A stretch of 64,000 nucleotides of DNA from Ditylenchus dipsaci (lineage: Eukaryota > Nematoda > Chromadorea > Rhabditida > Anguinidae), in the NCBI GenBank assembly GCA_004194705.1, contig SADC01000126.1:1-64000 (forward strand). The letters are read 5' to 3'. The translations under genes were made by a program, and so were the position numbers. How positions within the stretch are numbered: the stretch's first letter is position 1; each line of letters begins with the position of its first letter. The notes under the pieces were generated by a model. It saw only the letters and a list, made by a program, of their open reading frames with translations. It did no database searches and was not told the origin of the DNA. This document shows positions 1 through 11,199 of the stretch, piece after piece.

Positions 1-671
1 TCAAGGATGTGACACCGATACAAGAGCAATGGATCGCTCGTCTTCAAGGTCTTGTTGACATTAGACGCTTTGCCAAGTACAATACGCTTCTGTTTTCGTC
101 TGAAGATCATAGTCACAATGGTTATCGAGAAGTCCTTGGCAAGAGAATATCAACTCGGTCATGGAGTCAGCGCCAAAAAGATTTGGTAAACCCTTTCTCT
201 TATGTGATGATGCTCAAATATAACTTCATAGGAGCACCGACTTGACTTCTCACACCTTGTGGTCACGTGGATGCCAATTCATAACACGCGTCGTCAAGAC
301 TTGCGTCTACTTTTCCCCGAGTCGTCGGATATTGTGATTACTTTCTAAGGGCCTCTGAAAAGTATGCTTTTCATTTATGATTATTTTTAAAGTCCTCATA
401 TTAAGTTCAATGGGCAAGGTCTGCTTTTCAAGAAAGAAGAAGCTATTGAAGCATTCTATGTTGGGCGAGAGATGAAAATGGTAATGTGCCAATTGACCTC
501 AGTTTTGACTCGCTCGAAACGCGTATGTCTTTTTCATTTCGCTAATATTCTTTTGTGGTAAGGGTTCTATTTCAGACAAAAGGATCGCGAGGGCAGTCAA
601 TAAATAGTCACACTCCTCTCTCTATTAGTACTGCATCGATATTCGAATTCAAGAATATAACGAGATTTTGA
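1..671 (+). CDS. Unrecognised gene, 3' part, about three exons
   Basis: The gene is cut by the window edge. The first exon is open from base 1 and reads DVTPIQEQWIARL near its start and MMLKYNFIGAPT at its end (stop at 243-245, or an unresolved donor or frame break). A second exon (about 393-480, after TTTTTAAAG, before GTAATG) encodes PHIKFNGQGLLFKKEEAIE then AFYVGREMKM. A third (from 576, after TATTTCAG) continues in phase with TKGSRGQSINS and stops at 671. DVTPIQEQWI faintly recalls the C-terminal part of DEAH helicases, but the rest does not confirm it, so no function is assigned. The link between exons 1 and 2 is not proven. Confidence 0.4.
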
Positions 672-845
672 GTTTCGAGACCGTGACTTTTATTTTCGGC
701 GTACTGACAACCAGGTGTGACAGGACTTCAGGCAAAATGTTCTCCGCTGGAACCAAACTTGAGAGAATCTTACTCACTATGTCTGAGCGCACTATGTCTG
801 GGTCTAACACCTGAATTTTAAACAATATGATCGAGTCTCAGTAAC

Positions 846-1090
846 CCAACTTTTTTTTATTAAAAAGGCATGGCTACCTGTTTTTGAATTTGTCCCCGCC
901 AATCAAAAAATTTTCCGAATCGTTGAAGTTCTGTACAGATTTTTCAGCTTGGTTTTTAACAAACAAGGCCTATAATTTAATTTAGGTATGGTTTTGTTAG
1001 AAACGAAGTTGAAAAATCCGTACAGAAGTTCATTGATTCGGGAAATTTTTTTGAATTGGCGGGGACAAAATTTGTAACAGGTGACCATGC
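846..1090. repeat. TTAA-type MITE, family A copy
   Basis: A fold-back element of about 245 bp. The left arm runs AGGCATGG...CCCCGCCAATCAAAAAATTTTCC and the right arm is its reverse complement, ending CCATGCCT. The loop holds TTGTTAGAAACGAAGTTGAAAAATCCG-type sequence. The same family recurs near 26.9, 28.3, 31.1, 38.5, 41.5 and 56.5 kb. The 28.3 kb copy shows a TTAA target duplication, which points to a piggyBac- or Kolobok-like transposase in trans. Confidence 0.7.
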
Positions 1091-1339
1091 CTCTTTCAAT
1101 AATGCGAGCGCATCGTTATAACTTATAGTCGGTTTCATTCAACATTCCTGTTTCACCATTTCTAGTCGAAACTTTTCCTGGTCGTTGTGATGTTTTTAGG
1201 TATGCTGGGAGGGGACATTTTACAAGTGTTTCATTCAAAATGATCTTTGTTTTAATGACTTTATTGACCCTTTAGGGGTTTGTTGACCCTTTAATAAATT
1301 CAGCTGTTGTAAGTGCCATATTTTCTCTAGTTCCACCCC

Positions 1340-1525
1340 TCTCGACTTTGAGAGTTTGTATCTCGGAACAGAGAAAAAATATTTCGCAGAATTGTTTATT
1401 GCATTTTCTCAACTCCATGAGCTCTATGGATTCCGCTTACTAGATTTAAGATTTTCACCCAAAATTTTGAGATCGACTGTAAATTTTTCAGATTTTGAGA
1501 GGGTTGAAAAATAAGGCTAGGGGAA
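1340..1525. repeat. Degraded copy of the CCGTATTTACTCT MITE family
   Basis: The segment (CTTTGAGAGTTTGTATCTCG ... GTTGAAAAATAAGGCTAGG) matches the internal part of the element at 40,395-40,643. Its ends are missing or eroded. The rest of 1,090-1,500 holds no gene that I can support. Confidence 0.5.
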
Positions 1526-2570
1526 ACTTGCCAAAAACGAAATTTGCCAAACTTATGTTTTGCCAAACGAAATTGCCGAAACGAAATTTGCCAAATCGAA
1601 ATGCGCCAAAACGAAATATGCCAATACGAAATTTGCCGAAACGAAATTTGGCCAACGAACCAACAGGGGGACCAAAACAGTTTTTACGTTTTTTTCAAAA
1701 TTTTCGAAATTGTGTCCTAACTGTCCTAACCACCTAAAATCACCCCAAACCAGCGAAAACCATCCAAAATCACCCAAAACCACCCAAAATCACACAAAAC
1801 CACCAGAACACCAAAAACCACCAGAAACCATTCAAAACTTCACCAAACAAAAATTAGAATTTATAAATTAATTTAAATTTTTAGTCTGAACCAACCAAAC
1901 AAGTGGTCGTCGACTTGGATCGAATTTTTTTTTACGTTTGTGGATTCCAAATCCTATTCTCTGACTTATTCGTGCACGCTGAACATGGTTTGACAGTGGT
2001 AAAATCACGTTTATGAAGAAATTTTTGAGTTTTTGGGAATAATGATTTTGGTAAAATCAATTATTTGCCAAACTCAAAAAATAACTGAGAAAACGGCATT
2101 TTGCCACTGTCAACCATGTTAAGCGTGCACGAATTAGTCTAGAAAACTGGTTTTAGAAGCCAAAATGTAAAAAAAATCGTTCTCCAAGTGGACGACCACT
2201 TGGTTTCGTTGGTTCAGACTAAAAATTCAAATTCCCGCAAATTTTTGTTTAGTGTAGTTTTGGATGGTTTCGGGTGGTTTGGGGTGTTTTGAGTTGTTTA
2301 GTGTGATTTTGGGTGGTTTTCGCTGTTTTAGGAGTTTTTGGTTTTTGGGGTGTTTTAGGTCGTTAGGACACAATTTCGAAATTTTGAAAAAAACGTAAAA
2401 ACGGCCTTGGTCCCCCCTGTTGGTTCGTTGGCCAAATTTCGTTTCGGCAAATTTCGTTTTGGCATATTTCGTTTTGGCGGATTTCGATTTGGCAAATTCC
2501 GTTTTGGAAAATTTCGTATTTGGCAAATTTCGTTTTTGGCAAGTTTCCCCAGCCAAAAATAATCGCCCGG
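1510..2570. repeat. Large fold-back element with word-array arms
   Basis: Two arms of about 370 bp are reverse complements (1,510-1,890 and 2,200-2,570). Their outer part is an array of near-repeats of the 11-12 bp word CGAAATTTGCCA. This is followed by an AACAGGGGGACCAA block and then a CCAAAATCACCCAAAACCA block. The centre is a second, shorter inverted pair around GTGCACG...CGTGCAC. Open reading frames in the arms are by-products of the word repeats and are not genes. Confidence 0.8.
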
Positions 2571-2611
2571 GCGGAATTAGAGAAAACACAGTATATTTGA
2601 AGGGACCATAA

Positions 2612-2665
2612 ATAACTGGTAAGTTTACGTAAACTTACGTAAACTTACGTAACGTTACGTAAACT
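2612..2665. repeat. Short tandem repeat, GTAAACTTAC units
   Basis: About five imperfect, self-complementary units of the form GTTTACGTAAACTTAC sit between two fold-back elements. No function is implied. Confidence 0.7.
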
Positions 2666-2866
2666 TACTAACAATTGACCCTATGTTAAGTGTTTTTATT
2701 TTTTGTTCTGTTTTTCATATGTTTCCGTTTTCACTGTTGTTCTGTATTTCCTCGATCTGTTTTTCAGTGTTTCATGTTTTTTGCCAAAGGAACAATTTGG
2801 GGGAGACGATACACACGTCGAGCACGACTAAGCAGAGTGACCAAAGCATAATCATCTCAGAATTTG

Positions 2867-3049
2867 GAGCAACAGAACCTTTGGGCCCCACTCGCCAGAA
2901 CCCTAGGGGCCCAGTCATTTTAAGTCTAATCTATGCAAAAAAATATTCAATTTGAATTTGCGCCTCATTTATTTTTCGCATAGATTAGACTTAAAATGAC
3001 TGGGGCCCTAGGGTTCTGGCGAGTGGGGCCCCAAAGGTTCTGTTTAGCC
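2867..3049. repeat. Fold-back MITE with 9-bp flanking duplication
   Basis: An almost perfect palindrome: AACAGAACCTTTGGGCCCCA at the left and its reverse complement at the right, around a short AT-rich loop. CAGAATTTG stands immediately outside both ends (2,858-2,866 and 3,050-3,058), which fits an 8-9 bp target duplication of hAT type. Confidence 0.75.
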
Positions 3050-3155
3050 CAGAATTTGATGGACTTTTTTATATGCTTTTTAGATAAGATTTTTCGGTTA
3101 TATATATAGTTTTTAGATATTTTACTTTTTTTTAAAGAATATACAATAAAAGTAA

Positions 3156-4012
3156 ATGGATAGTTTCTACCAAATACTCTTATTTCTTAGTAGAGATGAA
3201 CTGGAAATGATTTCAAGAGTGTCTTCAACACTTTATCAGCTTAATCAGAAGTATTTTAGTTTAACTCCCTGTCGAGTACTTAGCTATTTTTATTTAAAAA
3301 CGTATGATCGTATAAGTCAACAAGCTCTTATTTCTTTGCAAAGCAAGCCAGATGAAGCAAAAGAAATTCATGCTTTCGATTCACCATCCAGTGCCCTTCT
3401 TCTAGGACTAAACAAGAAATGTTTGCGCATCAAAAAAATAATTTAATCCTGAATGACTCTCCAAACATGGGAAGCCAAAAGGTTTTTGAATGGTTGAGTG
3501 TGCTTGACAGTCTTGCTCATTTATGGAGAGAACAATCACTTTTTATTATGTCCGATAGCAGTCAATTTACACCCGCCATGTTGTTGACTTGGCCGGATTT
3601 GCTTAGATGCCATATTTTAAAATTTTCTTACAATCCATCTACCCATCATTCTATGAGTTTAGACTATGACATTTTTTTTGAGTGTAAAAAAATAGTCCTA
3701 GATAACATCGACATATCGGTTGACGATTTAACAGAGCTTCTGCATTCAACAGGCAAAAGAGATAATAGATATGTTGACTTTATAGCTATTATTCGGTCTG
3801 TTTACTGGAGCCAAAAAGAACTCATTAGATTTACGATGAATTTAAAACAGGTATTAGTGTTGTTGGTTTCTTGTTTTTTTGTAATTTGGATCTATTTTTG
3901 TAATTTAGAGATTTCAAAGTGCCACGCGGCCAGTCACTTACAATTGGTATTATTTTATGATCTAAATGAAGAATTGCTTCAAACCTTGGAGAATTCACAA
4001 TCGGGGCACTAA
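3156..4012 (+). pseudogene. F-box-like gene, frame-broken
   Basis: The start ATG follows a TATA-rich stretch. The first 96 codons read MDSFYQILLFLSRDELEMIS followed by RVSSTLYQLNQKYF, the pattern of a nematode F-box-like domain (substrate adaptor of SCF ubiquitin ligases). The frame stops near 3,444, but the next frame continues with a leucine-rich, FTH-like region (VFEWLSVLDSLAHLW, LLHSTGKRDNRYVDF, YWSQKELIRF). A likely intron lies at 3,850-3,908 (GTATTA...ATTTAG). After it the coding trace FKVPRGQSLTIGIIL and then YDLNEELLQTLEN needs further frame changes. It may be a decayed family member or a real gene damaged by the base-loss errors seen elsewhere in this window. F-box assignment rests on one domain read by eye. 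Confidence 0.5.
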
Positions 4013-4522
4013 AGAAACACTGGGGATAACATCTGATCACAGCAAAAATATTCGTTAACATTTAAAAGAACAATAAACTGATAGATATTTACCGTTTATT
4101 TTCTGATAGGGGGTTTATTTTTCTTTTTTTTCAAGCCCCTCAAAAATTGAATATAAAAACAACCTGATGCTCTTCCAAAATTAGAATTCATCCTAGCCAA
4201 GGCAAGACCAACCAGCAAACTCTACTTTTTTTATCACAATCATATTTTTTAATAAAGCATTTTTTAAAGAAGATGAAGAGCTGAAAACACTGAAAATTGC
4301 AGCACACAAACACATCTGATTTTAATTGGGCTAAAAGGGATCAGTGCAGACGAATAAATTCGGGCTGAGTGAAGGAAAGAATCTAGCTAGTGTAATCTGT
4401 GACACTTCCTTTTTGAGTTTGCTAAGCTGCTCAATTAATATTAATTTTTATGTCTTATAGAAAGAGCTACACGATAATAAAAAATTCGCTTTTAGAAATT
4501 TCGCAACAAAAAAGACGCCTTT

Positions 4523-4672
4523 ATGGATTCTATTGAAAGGATCGATTTTGTTAATCTTGCAAATGAAAAAAGGCGCTTTTCAGCTATGTCAAAAATGGTG
4601 GAATCATTAAAAGCAGTAGTATGCGATTGTTTTTCTTCAGATTTGATAGATCTAAAAAATTTTTGTAGGTGA
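4523..4672 (+). CDS. Small open reading frame, unrecognised
   Basis: A 49-codon frame begins MDSIERIDFVNLANEKRRF and ends LIDLKNFCR. Composition is protein-like, and like the F-box-like gene upstream it starts MDS, but no domain is recognisable. The surrounding 4,013-4,840 stretch shows no other gene and no clear repeat. Confidence 0.2.
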   Translation: MDSIERIDFVNLANEKRRFSAMSKMVESLKAVVCDCFSSDLIDLKNFCR

Positions 4673-4847
4673 AATGAGGGTTAGGTGAAATGCTTAAACA
4701 TGCTGGATGCAAGCAGTGAACCATCTGCCATTTGTCATGATTTTTCTCAGTTGTAATTAGGGATTTTTATGTGCTGTAATTATTTGCTGTTTTTTAAAAG
4801 CTTTCTATCGTGAATTTTTTCGTCGTATATAGTCTTACTAATTTTTC

Positions 4848-5009
4848 GGCTCTACTGCAGAATCCGGCGCCAAAATATGCCTTGGTCCCCCCTGTTGTTT
4901 TTTCTTGAATTTTGCCTTGGCCCCCCTGTTCTTTTTTAAAAGCAAAATTCAAGAAAAAAACAACAGGGGGACCAAGGCATATTTTGGCGCCGGATTCTGC
5001 AGTAGAGCC
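4848..5009. mobile_element. hAT-like MITE, ends GGCTCTA, 8-bp duplication
   Basis: An almost perfect palindrome starting GGCTCTACTGCAGAATCCGG and ending with its reverse complement. The inner arms carry CCTTGGTCCCCCCTGTTG. AATTTTTC flanks both sides (4,840-4,847 and 5,010-5,017), a perfect 8-bp target duplication as made by hAT transposases. Confidence 0.85.
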
Positions 5010-5025
5010 AATTTTTCTTTAGGTA

Positions 5026-5210
5026 CAGTCAAACCTCGATTTAGTGTCACCCTAGGGACCAAGCCTTAGGTGCCACTAAATCGAGGTGCCACTAAATCGG
5101 GGGTAAACTTTGGCCAAGTTTGGCCAACTCTGGCCAACCAAATCGCCCTCAGGGTGCCACTAAATCGAGGGTGCCACTAAATCGGGTGCCACTAAATCGA
5201 GGTTCGACTG
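5026..5210. mobile_element. Tc1/mariner-pogo-like MITE, TA duplication
   Basis: Ends CAGTCAAACCTCGATTTAGTG and, inverted, GGTTCGACTG, flanked by TA on both sides. The interior is an array of GTGCCACTAAATCGAGG words with a GGCCAA block. This is one of about fifteen copies in the window with this end type. Confidence 0.8.
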
Positions 5211-5407
5211 TAATTAAACCAGTTGACTCATCATTTTGGCTAAGTCTGTTTTTTTTGTCAATTATCCCTATATCTCATGAGACTACGTATCAAAGATTAA
5301 ACGATGGAAATTTGAGCCTTCTTTATTTTAAAGCATTTTAGAAATTAACTAGTGCTTGCGGCCCTACGGGCCGCTCTCGTTTTCGCTGGTGCTTTCAAAA
5401 GCATTTT

Positions 5408-5530
5408 TAAGGTGCATAGACGTTTCGCCCATATTTGGACAAATGTCCAAATATGGGCGAAACGTTCGCCCATATTTGGACATTTGTCCAAAAATGGGCG
5501 AAACGCTAATTTTGCCTTGGTCCCCCCTGT
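5408..5530. repeat. Palindromic word array TTTGGACATTTGTCCAAA
   Basis: Four copies of CGTTTCGCCCATATTTGGACA lie in alternating orientation, followed by a single CCTTGGTCCCCCCTGTTG block. Downstream (5,610-6,017) is a left end of the CAGTCGACTCTCGA type without a clear partner, then sequence in which I see no gene. Confidence 0.6.
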
Positions 5531-6293
5531 TGATTTTTTTACAAATTTTCATTTTGTTTAATTGCGTCAAAAACCGTTCCATAACACATTTTCCCTCGCT
5601 TTTTTTTATACAGTCGACTCTCGACATAAGAGCACCCCTGGGGACCGGCCCAAGATGCTCTTGTATCGAGACTGCTCTTATATCGAAAGTGTGATTTTTT
5701 GCAACAGATACCGGCAGTAAACGTTGTCCTAACAAATAAAATTTCGGCCGCATTACACTTTACCGGAATTTCGAAAACAGGGTTTAGAGGGCTGGCTCTT
5801 CTGTAATATACCACCGCCCCTCCCCCAAACGCTACTGTGATATACCGTGGACCAAGCCGATCAGCGGGTGGGCCCTGCCGGTTTGCACCTAGACCTATCA
5901 CTTTTAAGTGCTAAGCTAAATTTTTGGATGCTGGGTCTCTGGTCCGGCTTTGTAAAACTGGGGAAATGCTCTTCTGTGAAAAAACAGAGATACTCAACAT
6001 AGTTTTGAATACTGAGGCCATAAATTATGTGAGACTGACAGGGTGGTGGGGGTGGTGTTCAAGCCAATCTGACGAAATCTGACAAGAGGGATGAGGGGTA
6101 AAAGGCTTTTTTCTGACAGGAATGTCACACTTCACCGCAGATTTTTTAAAATTATTTAAAGAAATTTTGCTGAATTTGGCCAAAATTTTGTCAAATTCGG
6201 CCTAAATTTTGGCTTATTTTCATCAAATTCGGCCTACATTTTGTTAAATTTTGCCTATTTTTTTTATCAAATTTGGCCTAAATTTTTGTATTA

Positions 6294-6553
6294 CCGTATT
6301 TACTGTATCAACTCCCCACCCTCTAATAACTCACCACTTCTAATAAGTCCCCACCCTACGGACCTTATATCTCAGCCTAGAGCGAACATTTTGCAAATCT
6401 GTTTTTTGCGTTTTCTTAGTTGCTGCGAGTTTACCTCATTACACTTTTCAGATTTTGGTTAAGCACCCAAAAATCTCAAAATCGACCTCAAAATTTTCGA
6501 TTTTTAGAGGTTGAAAAATAATTCCCCATGGGGACTTAATACAGTAAATACGG
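6294..6553. mobile_element. CCGTATTTACTCT-family MITE, TA duplication
   Basis: Left end TA-CCGTATTTACTGTAT, right end ATACAGTAAATACGG-TA, with TCCCCACCCTCTAATAACTC and its partner inside. It is nested within the 6.0-7.6 kb composite element. Confidence 0.8.
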
Positions 6554-6674
6554 TATTTCATTTCAATTTTTTGCGAAATATCAAAATGATGTTATCAAGT
6601 TAGTTAGTAAGAAACTTAAGATGCCGACGAAAAAAATTATTTACCAAGGCAATTTTTTTCGAAAATTTTTTATA

Positions 6675-6844
6675 CAGTCAACTCTCGATACAGTGCATCT
6701 TCGATATAGTGTAGATCTCGATATAGTGTATATTGTTTCAACCTCATTTAGTCAGCTCTAAGCCAAACTGGCTTACAGTGTAACCCTCGATATAGTGTAG
6801 ATTTTTCCGATCTCCGCGAGCTACACTGTATCGAGAGTGGACTG
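6675..6844. mobile_element. Pogo-like MITE, CAGTCAACTCTCGATA ends
   Basis: Left end TA-CAGTCAACTCTCGATA and right end CTCGAGAGTGGACTG-TA in inverted form. The interior repeats CGATATAGTGTA. It is nested in the composite element. Confidence 0.75.
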
Positions 6845-7100
6845 TACCATTATTTTTCATCATAACGGATTAAAAAACCTTTTAAAATCATATCTATACA
6901 AAAAAATTAATGGTATAAAAATTTTTCAAAAAAAAAATTGCCTTGTCCCCCAAGCTGATTTGACTGGGCGGGGGGGGGGGGGTGGGTGCTCAGGTTCAAG
7001 TGCTCCGTGGGGGATTATTTTTCAACCACACTCGGGGGCTGGGGGATTAGAGAGTGAGGGTTTCTTAGAGAGTGGGGATTAATAGAGAATATACGGTATA

Positions 7101-7257
7101 CCGTATATTCGCTATTAAACGGACATGCCCGATTAATTTCAACCCCTGAAAAATTGAGATACTTTCAATCAAAAATAGTATTCATCGGAAATCCTAGTGA
7201 AAAAAATAAAGGGGCGCGCCTATATTAGACAGTCTTTGTTCAATAGAGAATATACGG
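7101..7257. mobile_element. CCGTATATTC-family MITE abutting the right end of another copy
   Basis: Left end CCGTATATTCGCTATTAAAC, right end AATAGAGAATATACGG, flanked by TA. Immediately to the left (ending about 7,096) stands the right end of a second copy, so two insertions share the boundary ATACGGTATACCGTAT. Confidence 0.7.
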
Positions 7258-7768
7258 TAACCTACCGAACACATATTTGTAAATTATGCCGAAAATGCTC
7301 AAAATCACTTTATTTTTCAATTTCTTATTTTCAAAAACCAGGCAAATCTCATACATTCATAAAAATTCCAAACAAAATAAAACAAAGTGTGTTTGATTTT
7401 AACGCTGTTTAATCACATTAATCATATCGGAAAAAAACCTACGGTATTAAATTTTGCGTTATAAAGTTTTGTCAGAAAAATGTCAGATTTTTATAAAGGA
7501 GAATGAGGATCGAGCCATTTCTGACAGGGAGGGTGGGTGATGGGTTCCCGAAAACGGCCTGTCAGTCTGACATAATTTATGGATGTTCCCTAATTGGGAT
7601 TTTTTAATGTTATATACTTTTTCATTTAGCTAAATTATTCATAGCAAACAGCATAAAATCAATATTAGTAATAAAGTAGATTACGCTTTATGTTAAAAAA
7701 CATTCTGGTGTTAAAAAAAATATTTTGATTTATTCATGCTACTTGGTTTTGCTTTGAATTCTCTTTTA

Positions 7769-7968
7769 GTTTTTATTACTTTGCTGTAGCAGTTAGAGAC
7801 AAACTAAAAGGAGTACATCTATCAGAAAGTGCTTTTGCGTATGCAATTACACCAAAAGATCAAGCCCTAGTGAAGAAGTTGCACATGGCTCAAGAGGTTT
7901 TGAAAATCGAAAATTCGGTGCTTTCAAAAATGATTTTAGGGGTGCAAGAATCAATGTGGCAAAAATGA
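7769..7968 (+). CDS. Orphan terminal exon, unrecognised protein
   Basis: An open frame follows TTCTCTTTTAG and ends at TGA. It reads VRDKLKGVHLSESAFAYAIT, then KDQALVKKLHMAQEVLKIEN, then SVLSKMILGVQESMWQK. It has no ATG start, as expected for an internal-to-terminal exon. No stop interrupts about 65 codons, and the composition is clearly protein-like (an amphipathic helix pattern in the second half). I could not find the upstream exons or name the family. Confidence 0.5.
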
Positions 7969-8564
7969 GTCAACCATAAGTTTCGAAATCTTTTGGATTA
8001 AGCAAAAAAACATTGTATTCAATGAGTTTAAATATATATATTTACAAATTGTGTATTCAGTATGTGCCAGTTGAAGTATTAGTGACTTGTAAACAATTTA
8101 AAAACCATGCTGAAGTATGTCTTTTTCTTAAATTGTAAATACTAACCAAAACAAAATGTTTATGAAACTACTAAAAGTTTTCACGGAATTTTTCGAAGTA
8201 AAAAAATAATCAAAAATTGAGCAAAAGTTAGTCAAAATATGTAGAGACGATTCATAAATCAGAAACTAAATATTTTTGCCTCGACATGAAAAACACCAGT
8301 TTGTGTTTTTTCTTTTTTGACACACTCTGTGTGGCACTTTTTTATTCTTGAAAATTGAAAATGTTTGAAAATTCTTGAAAATGTTGAGATTTGTTGGCGA
8401 AAATCAGTAGTAATCCGATAAGGATGTGGACCTAACAGTGAAATTGACATAAACCTAATTTGCGCTAGAGACAGAGGTGACCCGGCTTGCCATTCAGCGT
8501 AATATATAATAAGCCTCCAAACTAACTTTTAATTTTTGACTGAGTTTTGGAGGTGAGGCGTGTT

Positions 8565-8770
8565 TTTGTCGCACTGACTATTTTTAGTCATTCTGAGTAA
8601 GAATGACCACCCACTTATTTGGCTCAGAATGAACCTACCGAGTTGACTGTGAAATTTCTAATATACTACTCCGGAAATTCTACAGTATACTCGGTGGGTC
8701 TCATTCTGAGTTGGAATGAGTGGGTTGTCATTCTGACTCAGAACGACCAAGAACAGTCAAAGGCACAAAA
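8565..8770. repeat. MITE with GACTATTTTTAGTCATTCTGA arms
   Basis: Inverted arms (CACTGACTATTTTTAGTCAT and GACCAAGAACAGTCAAAGGC) enclose repeats of CATTCTGAGTNAGAATGA. A second copy lies at 14,345-14,490 in an intron of the cysteine-module gene. The stretch 7,970-8,560 shows nothing else I can support. Confidence 0.6.
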
Positions 8771-8884
8771 ACACGTCCGCCAACCTTGCCACCAACCCTT
8801 AAAAAGAAATTTAAAACTGCTTTTTTGTGTGTTTTAATTCTTTAAACGTGTAGAAAAAATGTTTTTAAGTGGTGGACGGCACTG

Positions 8885-9510
8885 TAAAATTTTATGCATC
8901 CAGAGTCGCTTTTGAGTGATTTTTGTGTAAGGTATGAGGGTGTGCGTGTCTCACTTCTAATGGCTCTATCACAATTGTAAGTGTAAATGTAAGGTCTCTT
9001 CACAATACCAAAAACATTTACATTTGCACTTACATTACACTTACGCCTTCACAATACGAATGTAAATGTAAATGAAAATTTTTGACTTATTCTCACTTTT
9101 ATTTCCAAAATTCAGTTTTTTAACCCAACTACCGATTTTTTAAGTTTTTATAACTAGAATCGAACTCTTCATCATCAATAAAGCACTTATAGTATTCTCC
9201 AAAAATACTTGTATTTAATTTTCATTTACATTTACATTCGTATTGTGAAGGGGTAAGTGTAATTGTTAATGTAAATGTAAGTGTTAATGTAAGTGTAAAT
9301 GTAAGGGGTGTTCACAATACCAAAACATTTACACTTACATTTACATTTACACTTACACTTACAATTGTGATAAGGCCATAAGCAACCGAGCTCCCTGCGC
9401 CCCCGAAAAATACGCAGAGGGCTTAAGAGTTAGAGATGCGCGCACTCACATACCTTAGACATGATTCCGAGCAAGACTCTTTATCAAAAATTCATACATA
9501 GACTCTTTTT
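8885..9510. repeat. Dispersed repeat D, split by a nested element
   Basis: The outer parts match the repeat at 33,065-33,290 and 24,670-24,895 (TATGCATCCAGAGTCNCTTT, GAGATGCGCGCACNCACATACC). Here it is interrupted at 8,961-9,378 by a Harbinger-like MITE. The GC-rich middle reads CCCTGCGCCCCGAAAG-like. Confidence 0.7.
8961..9378. mobile_element. Harbinger-like MITE, TAA duplication
   Basis: Ends TGGCTCTATCACAATTG and, inverted, CAATTGTGATAAGGCCA. TAA stands at both sides (8,958-8,960 and 9,379-9,381), and joining the flanks restores the uninterrupted repeat D. The arms are arrays of GTAAATGTAAGTG words. Confidence 0.8.
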
Positions 9511-9857
9511 GCCGAGTTCTAGTGACCAAAACAAGGTAAAAATTTTGAAGATAGGGAATCCAGGTACCTCCAGAACCTTTTACCTTGGTCCTCCTAGCCA
9601 AAAAACAAAATTTAGTCACAATTTTTTTTTTCGAAAAGTGCCGCCCCCACCTAAAACATGTCTTCTACACGTTTCAGAACCTAAAACACACAAAAAGACG
9701 TTAAAACCCTTTTTGGATGAGTTGCTATAATGAACTCCTGCCAAAAATTGTGTTGGAAAATATATACAAATAAATTATAAGTACTTTTAATTGACCATAA
9801 AATAAAAAAACGAAATTGGCATACATATAACTAATCCTTTTTATAAAAAACTTATAG

Positions 9858-10748
9858 AAAGCATCTGGACTACGAGAATTTATAAATACTTTTGAAAACG
9901 TAGAAAAAGCAAAACATAGTAATGATCATCTTGTGTGTTTCGATCGCTTTGGAAGAATGGTATTTTATTTAATTTAGTTTCAGCTCTAGCTAAGGTTCAC
10001 TTCCAATAATATTTTAACAGCTAAAAATTATAGACTGGACATATGCATGGGCTTAGCCACTGTGAATTTCAGCAAGCAATCTTAGAAAAAGAGGGCAAAA
10101 AGACAATTGCTTTTACTACCTTCAACAACAATAATGTGCCTCTAAGAGCTTTTTATGACAAAGTTGATTCTCTACTTGATAGCTCAGACTTTTTCGATAG
10201 CTTATACAATAGCAGCCAGTCGTTCAGAGCCCTTGGCTGTGATGATGTAAAAGTTACACCATTTTTTCAAAAAAATTTTTTTTAGACATTTATGAAAAAT
10301 GAGCCAAATATTTGCTTGGTTCAATCAGAAAGGAAATTAATAGCGGATAAAAGTGAGTTGTTGTATCGGTTACACTGTTGCTGCGAAGATCCGAGCAAGT
10401 GCAATAAGCAGCAAAAAAATACCCGTGAAGTTATTTGCCCATACGATGTGCGCAATTACACCTTGTTTGACAGGGATCACATTGTGCCGGTTGAAATGCT
10501 TTATAACCAGACCATGAGTGTTGATGAAGTGAACTTTGCTGACGTAAGTTATTTGGTAAAAAAGAGTTTTACAATCAAACCTTGCTATAGTAACAACCGG
10601 ATAGTAATTTTAGTAGTTACGGACTAAAAGCAGACTGTTTGGCTCTGGGGTGGATAGTCAAAGACTAAGAGGGCGTGAACACTCACATTTTGTCTTTTTG
10701 CAGACAAACAGCGAAAAATCTGAGCTGGGCAAGCTTCCGGATTTGTAA
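9858..10748 (+). CDS. Cysteine-module gene 1 (3' part, four exons)
   Basis: Exons at 9,858-9,959, 10,034-10,246, 10,286-10,543 and 10,704-10,748 join in phase. The last ends TNSEKSELGKLPDL and stop. The protein reads DHLVCFDRFGRM | TGHMHGLSHCEFQQAI, then ALGCDD | TFMKNEPNICLVQ and LYRLHCCCEDPSKCNKQQKN. The Cys order (C...C...C-PNxCL-CCC-xxxxxCN) recurs in the gene at 14.2-17.3 kb. CCC...CN tails are seen in nematode extracellular modules such as the ET module, but I cannot equate this with a named family. First exon(s) are missing: the upstream 9,390-9,850 is repeat D plus unannotated sequence. Introns are small (42-160 bases). Extracellular or secreted location is inferred from the cysteine pattern only. 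Confidence 0.6.
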
Positions 10749-11199
10749 CACGGAAATAAATTCACGGAATTCGTTTTATAGTTTACAAATCATAAAGAAA
10801 ATTTTTGTACTTCTATTCGGGATCTTCTCTCGCTTCTGTGGTCCGAGTCTCGAGGGGTCATTATAGTAAGGTTTGGCTGCACACGGTGTTTTAAAAAATG
10901 ATGTTTATTTTTTGAAAAATATGTTTAAAGGAGGGGGGGGCATATCGAGGAGCGAATATTTTAAACTCTCAGGTTCGCATCCCCGTGGGTGCATGACTTA
11001 TTTTTACTCTACATTTTAGTACGTTCACTGACTTCTTGGGCCAAAAACTATCGAGAAATCGATTTCAAGCAGTTCCAGCACTGTTTTGCTGTCAGAAAAC
11101 ACCCTAATTTCGAGATTTCAAGCAAATAAATGAAAGGAAGCTTGCCAAAATGATGCTTACTTAGTTTTGTATCGCCTCAGCCTTTACCAATTTAATTTA

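Larger units (their letters stand above)
6018..7582. mobile_element. Composite fold-back element holding three nested MITEs
   Basis: The outer ends CCATAAATTATGTGAGACTG (6,018) and its inverted form CAGTCTGACATAATTTATGG (ending 7,582) bracket the whole segment. Near the left arm is an array of AAATTTGGCCTAAATTTTG words (6,170-6,290). Three independently recognisable elements lie inside and are listed separately. Confidence 0.6.

Noticed and set aside
2227..2589. 120-codon frame with repeated AKTKYAKTKFAETKF
   Set aside because: A product of the CGAAATTTGCCA array; the mirror frame appears in the other arm.
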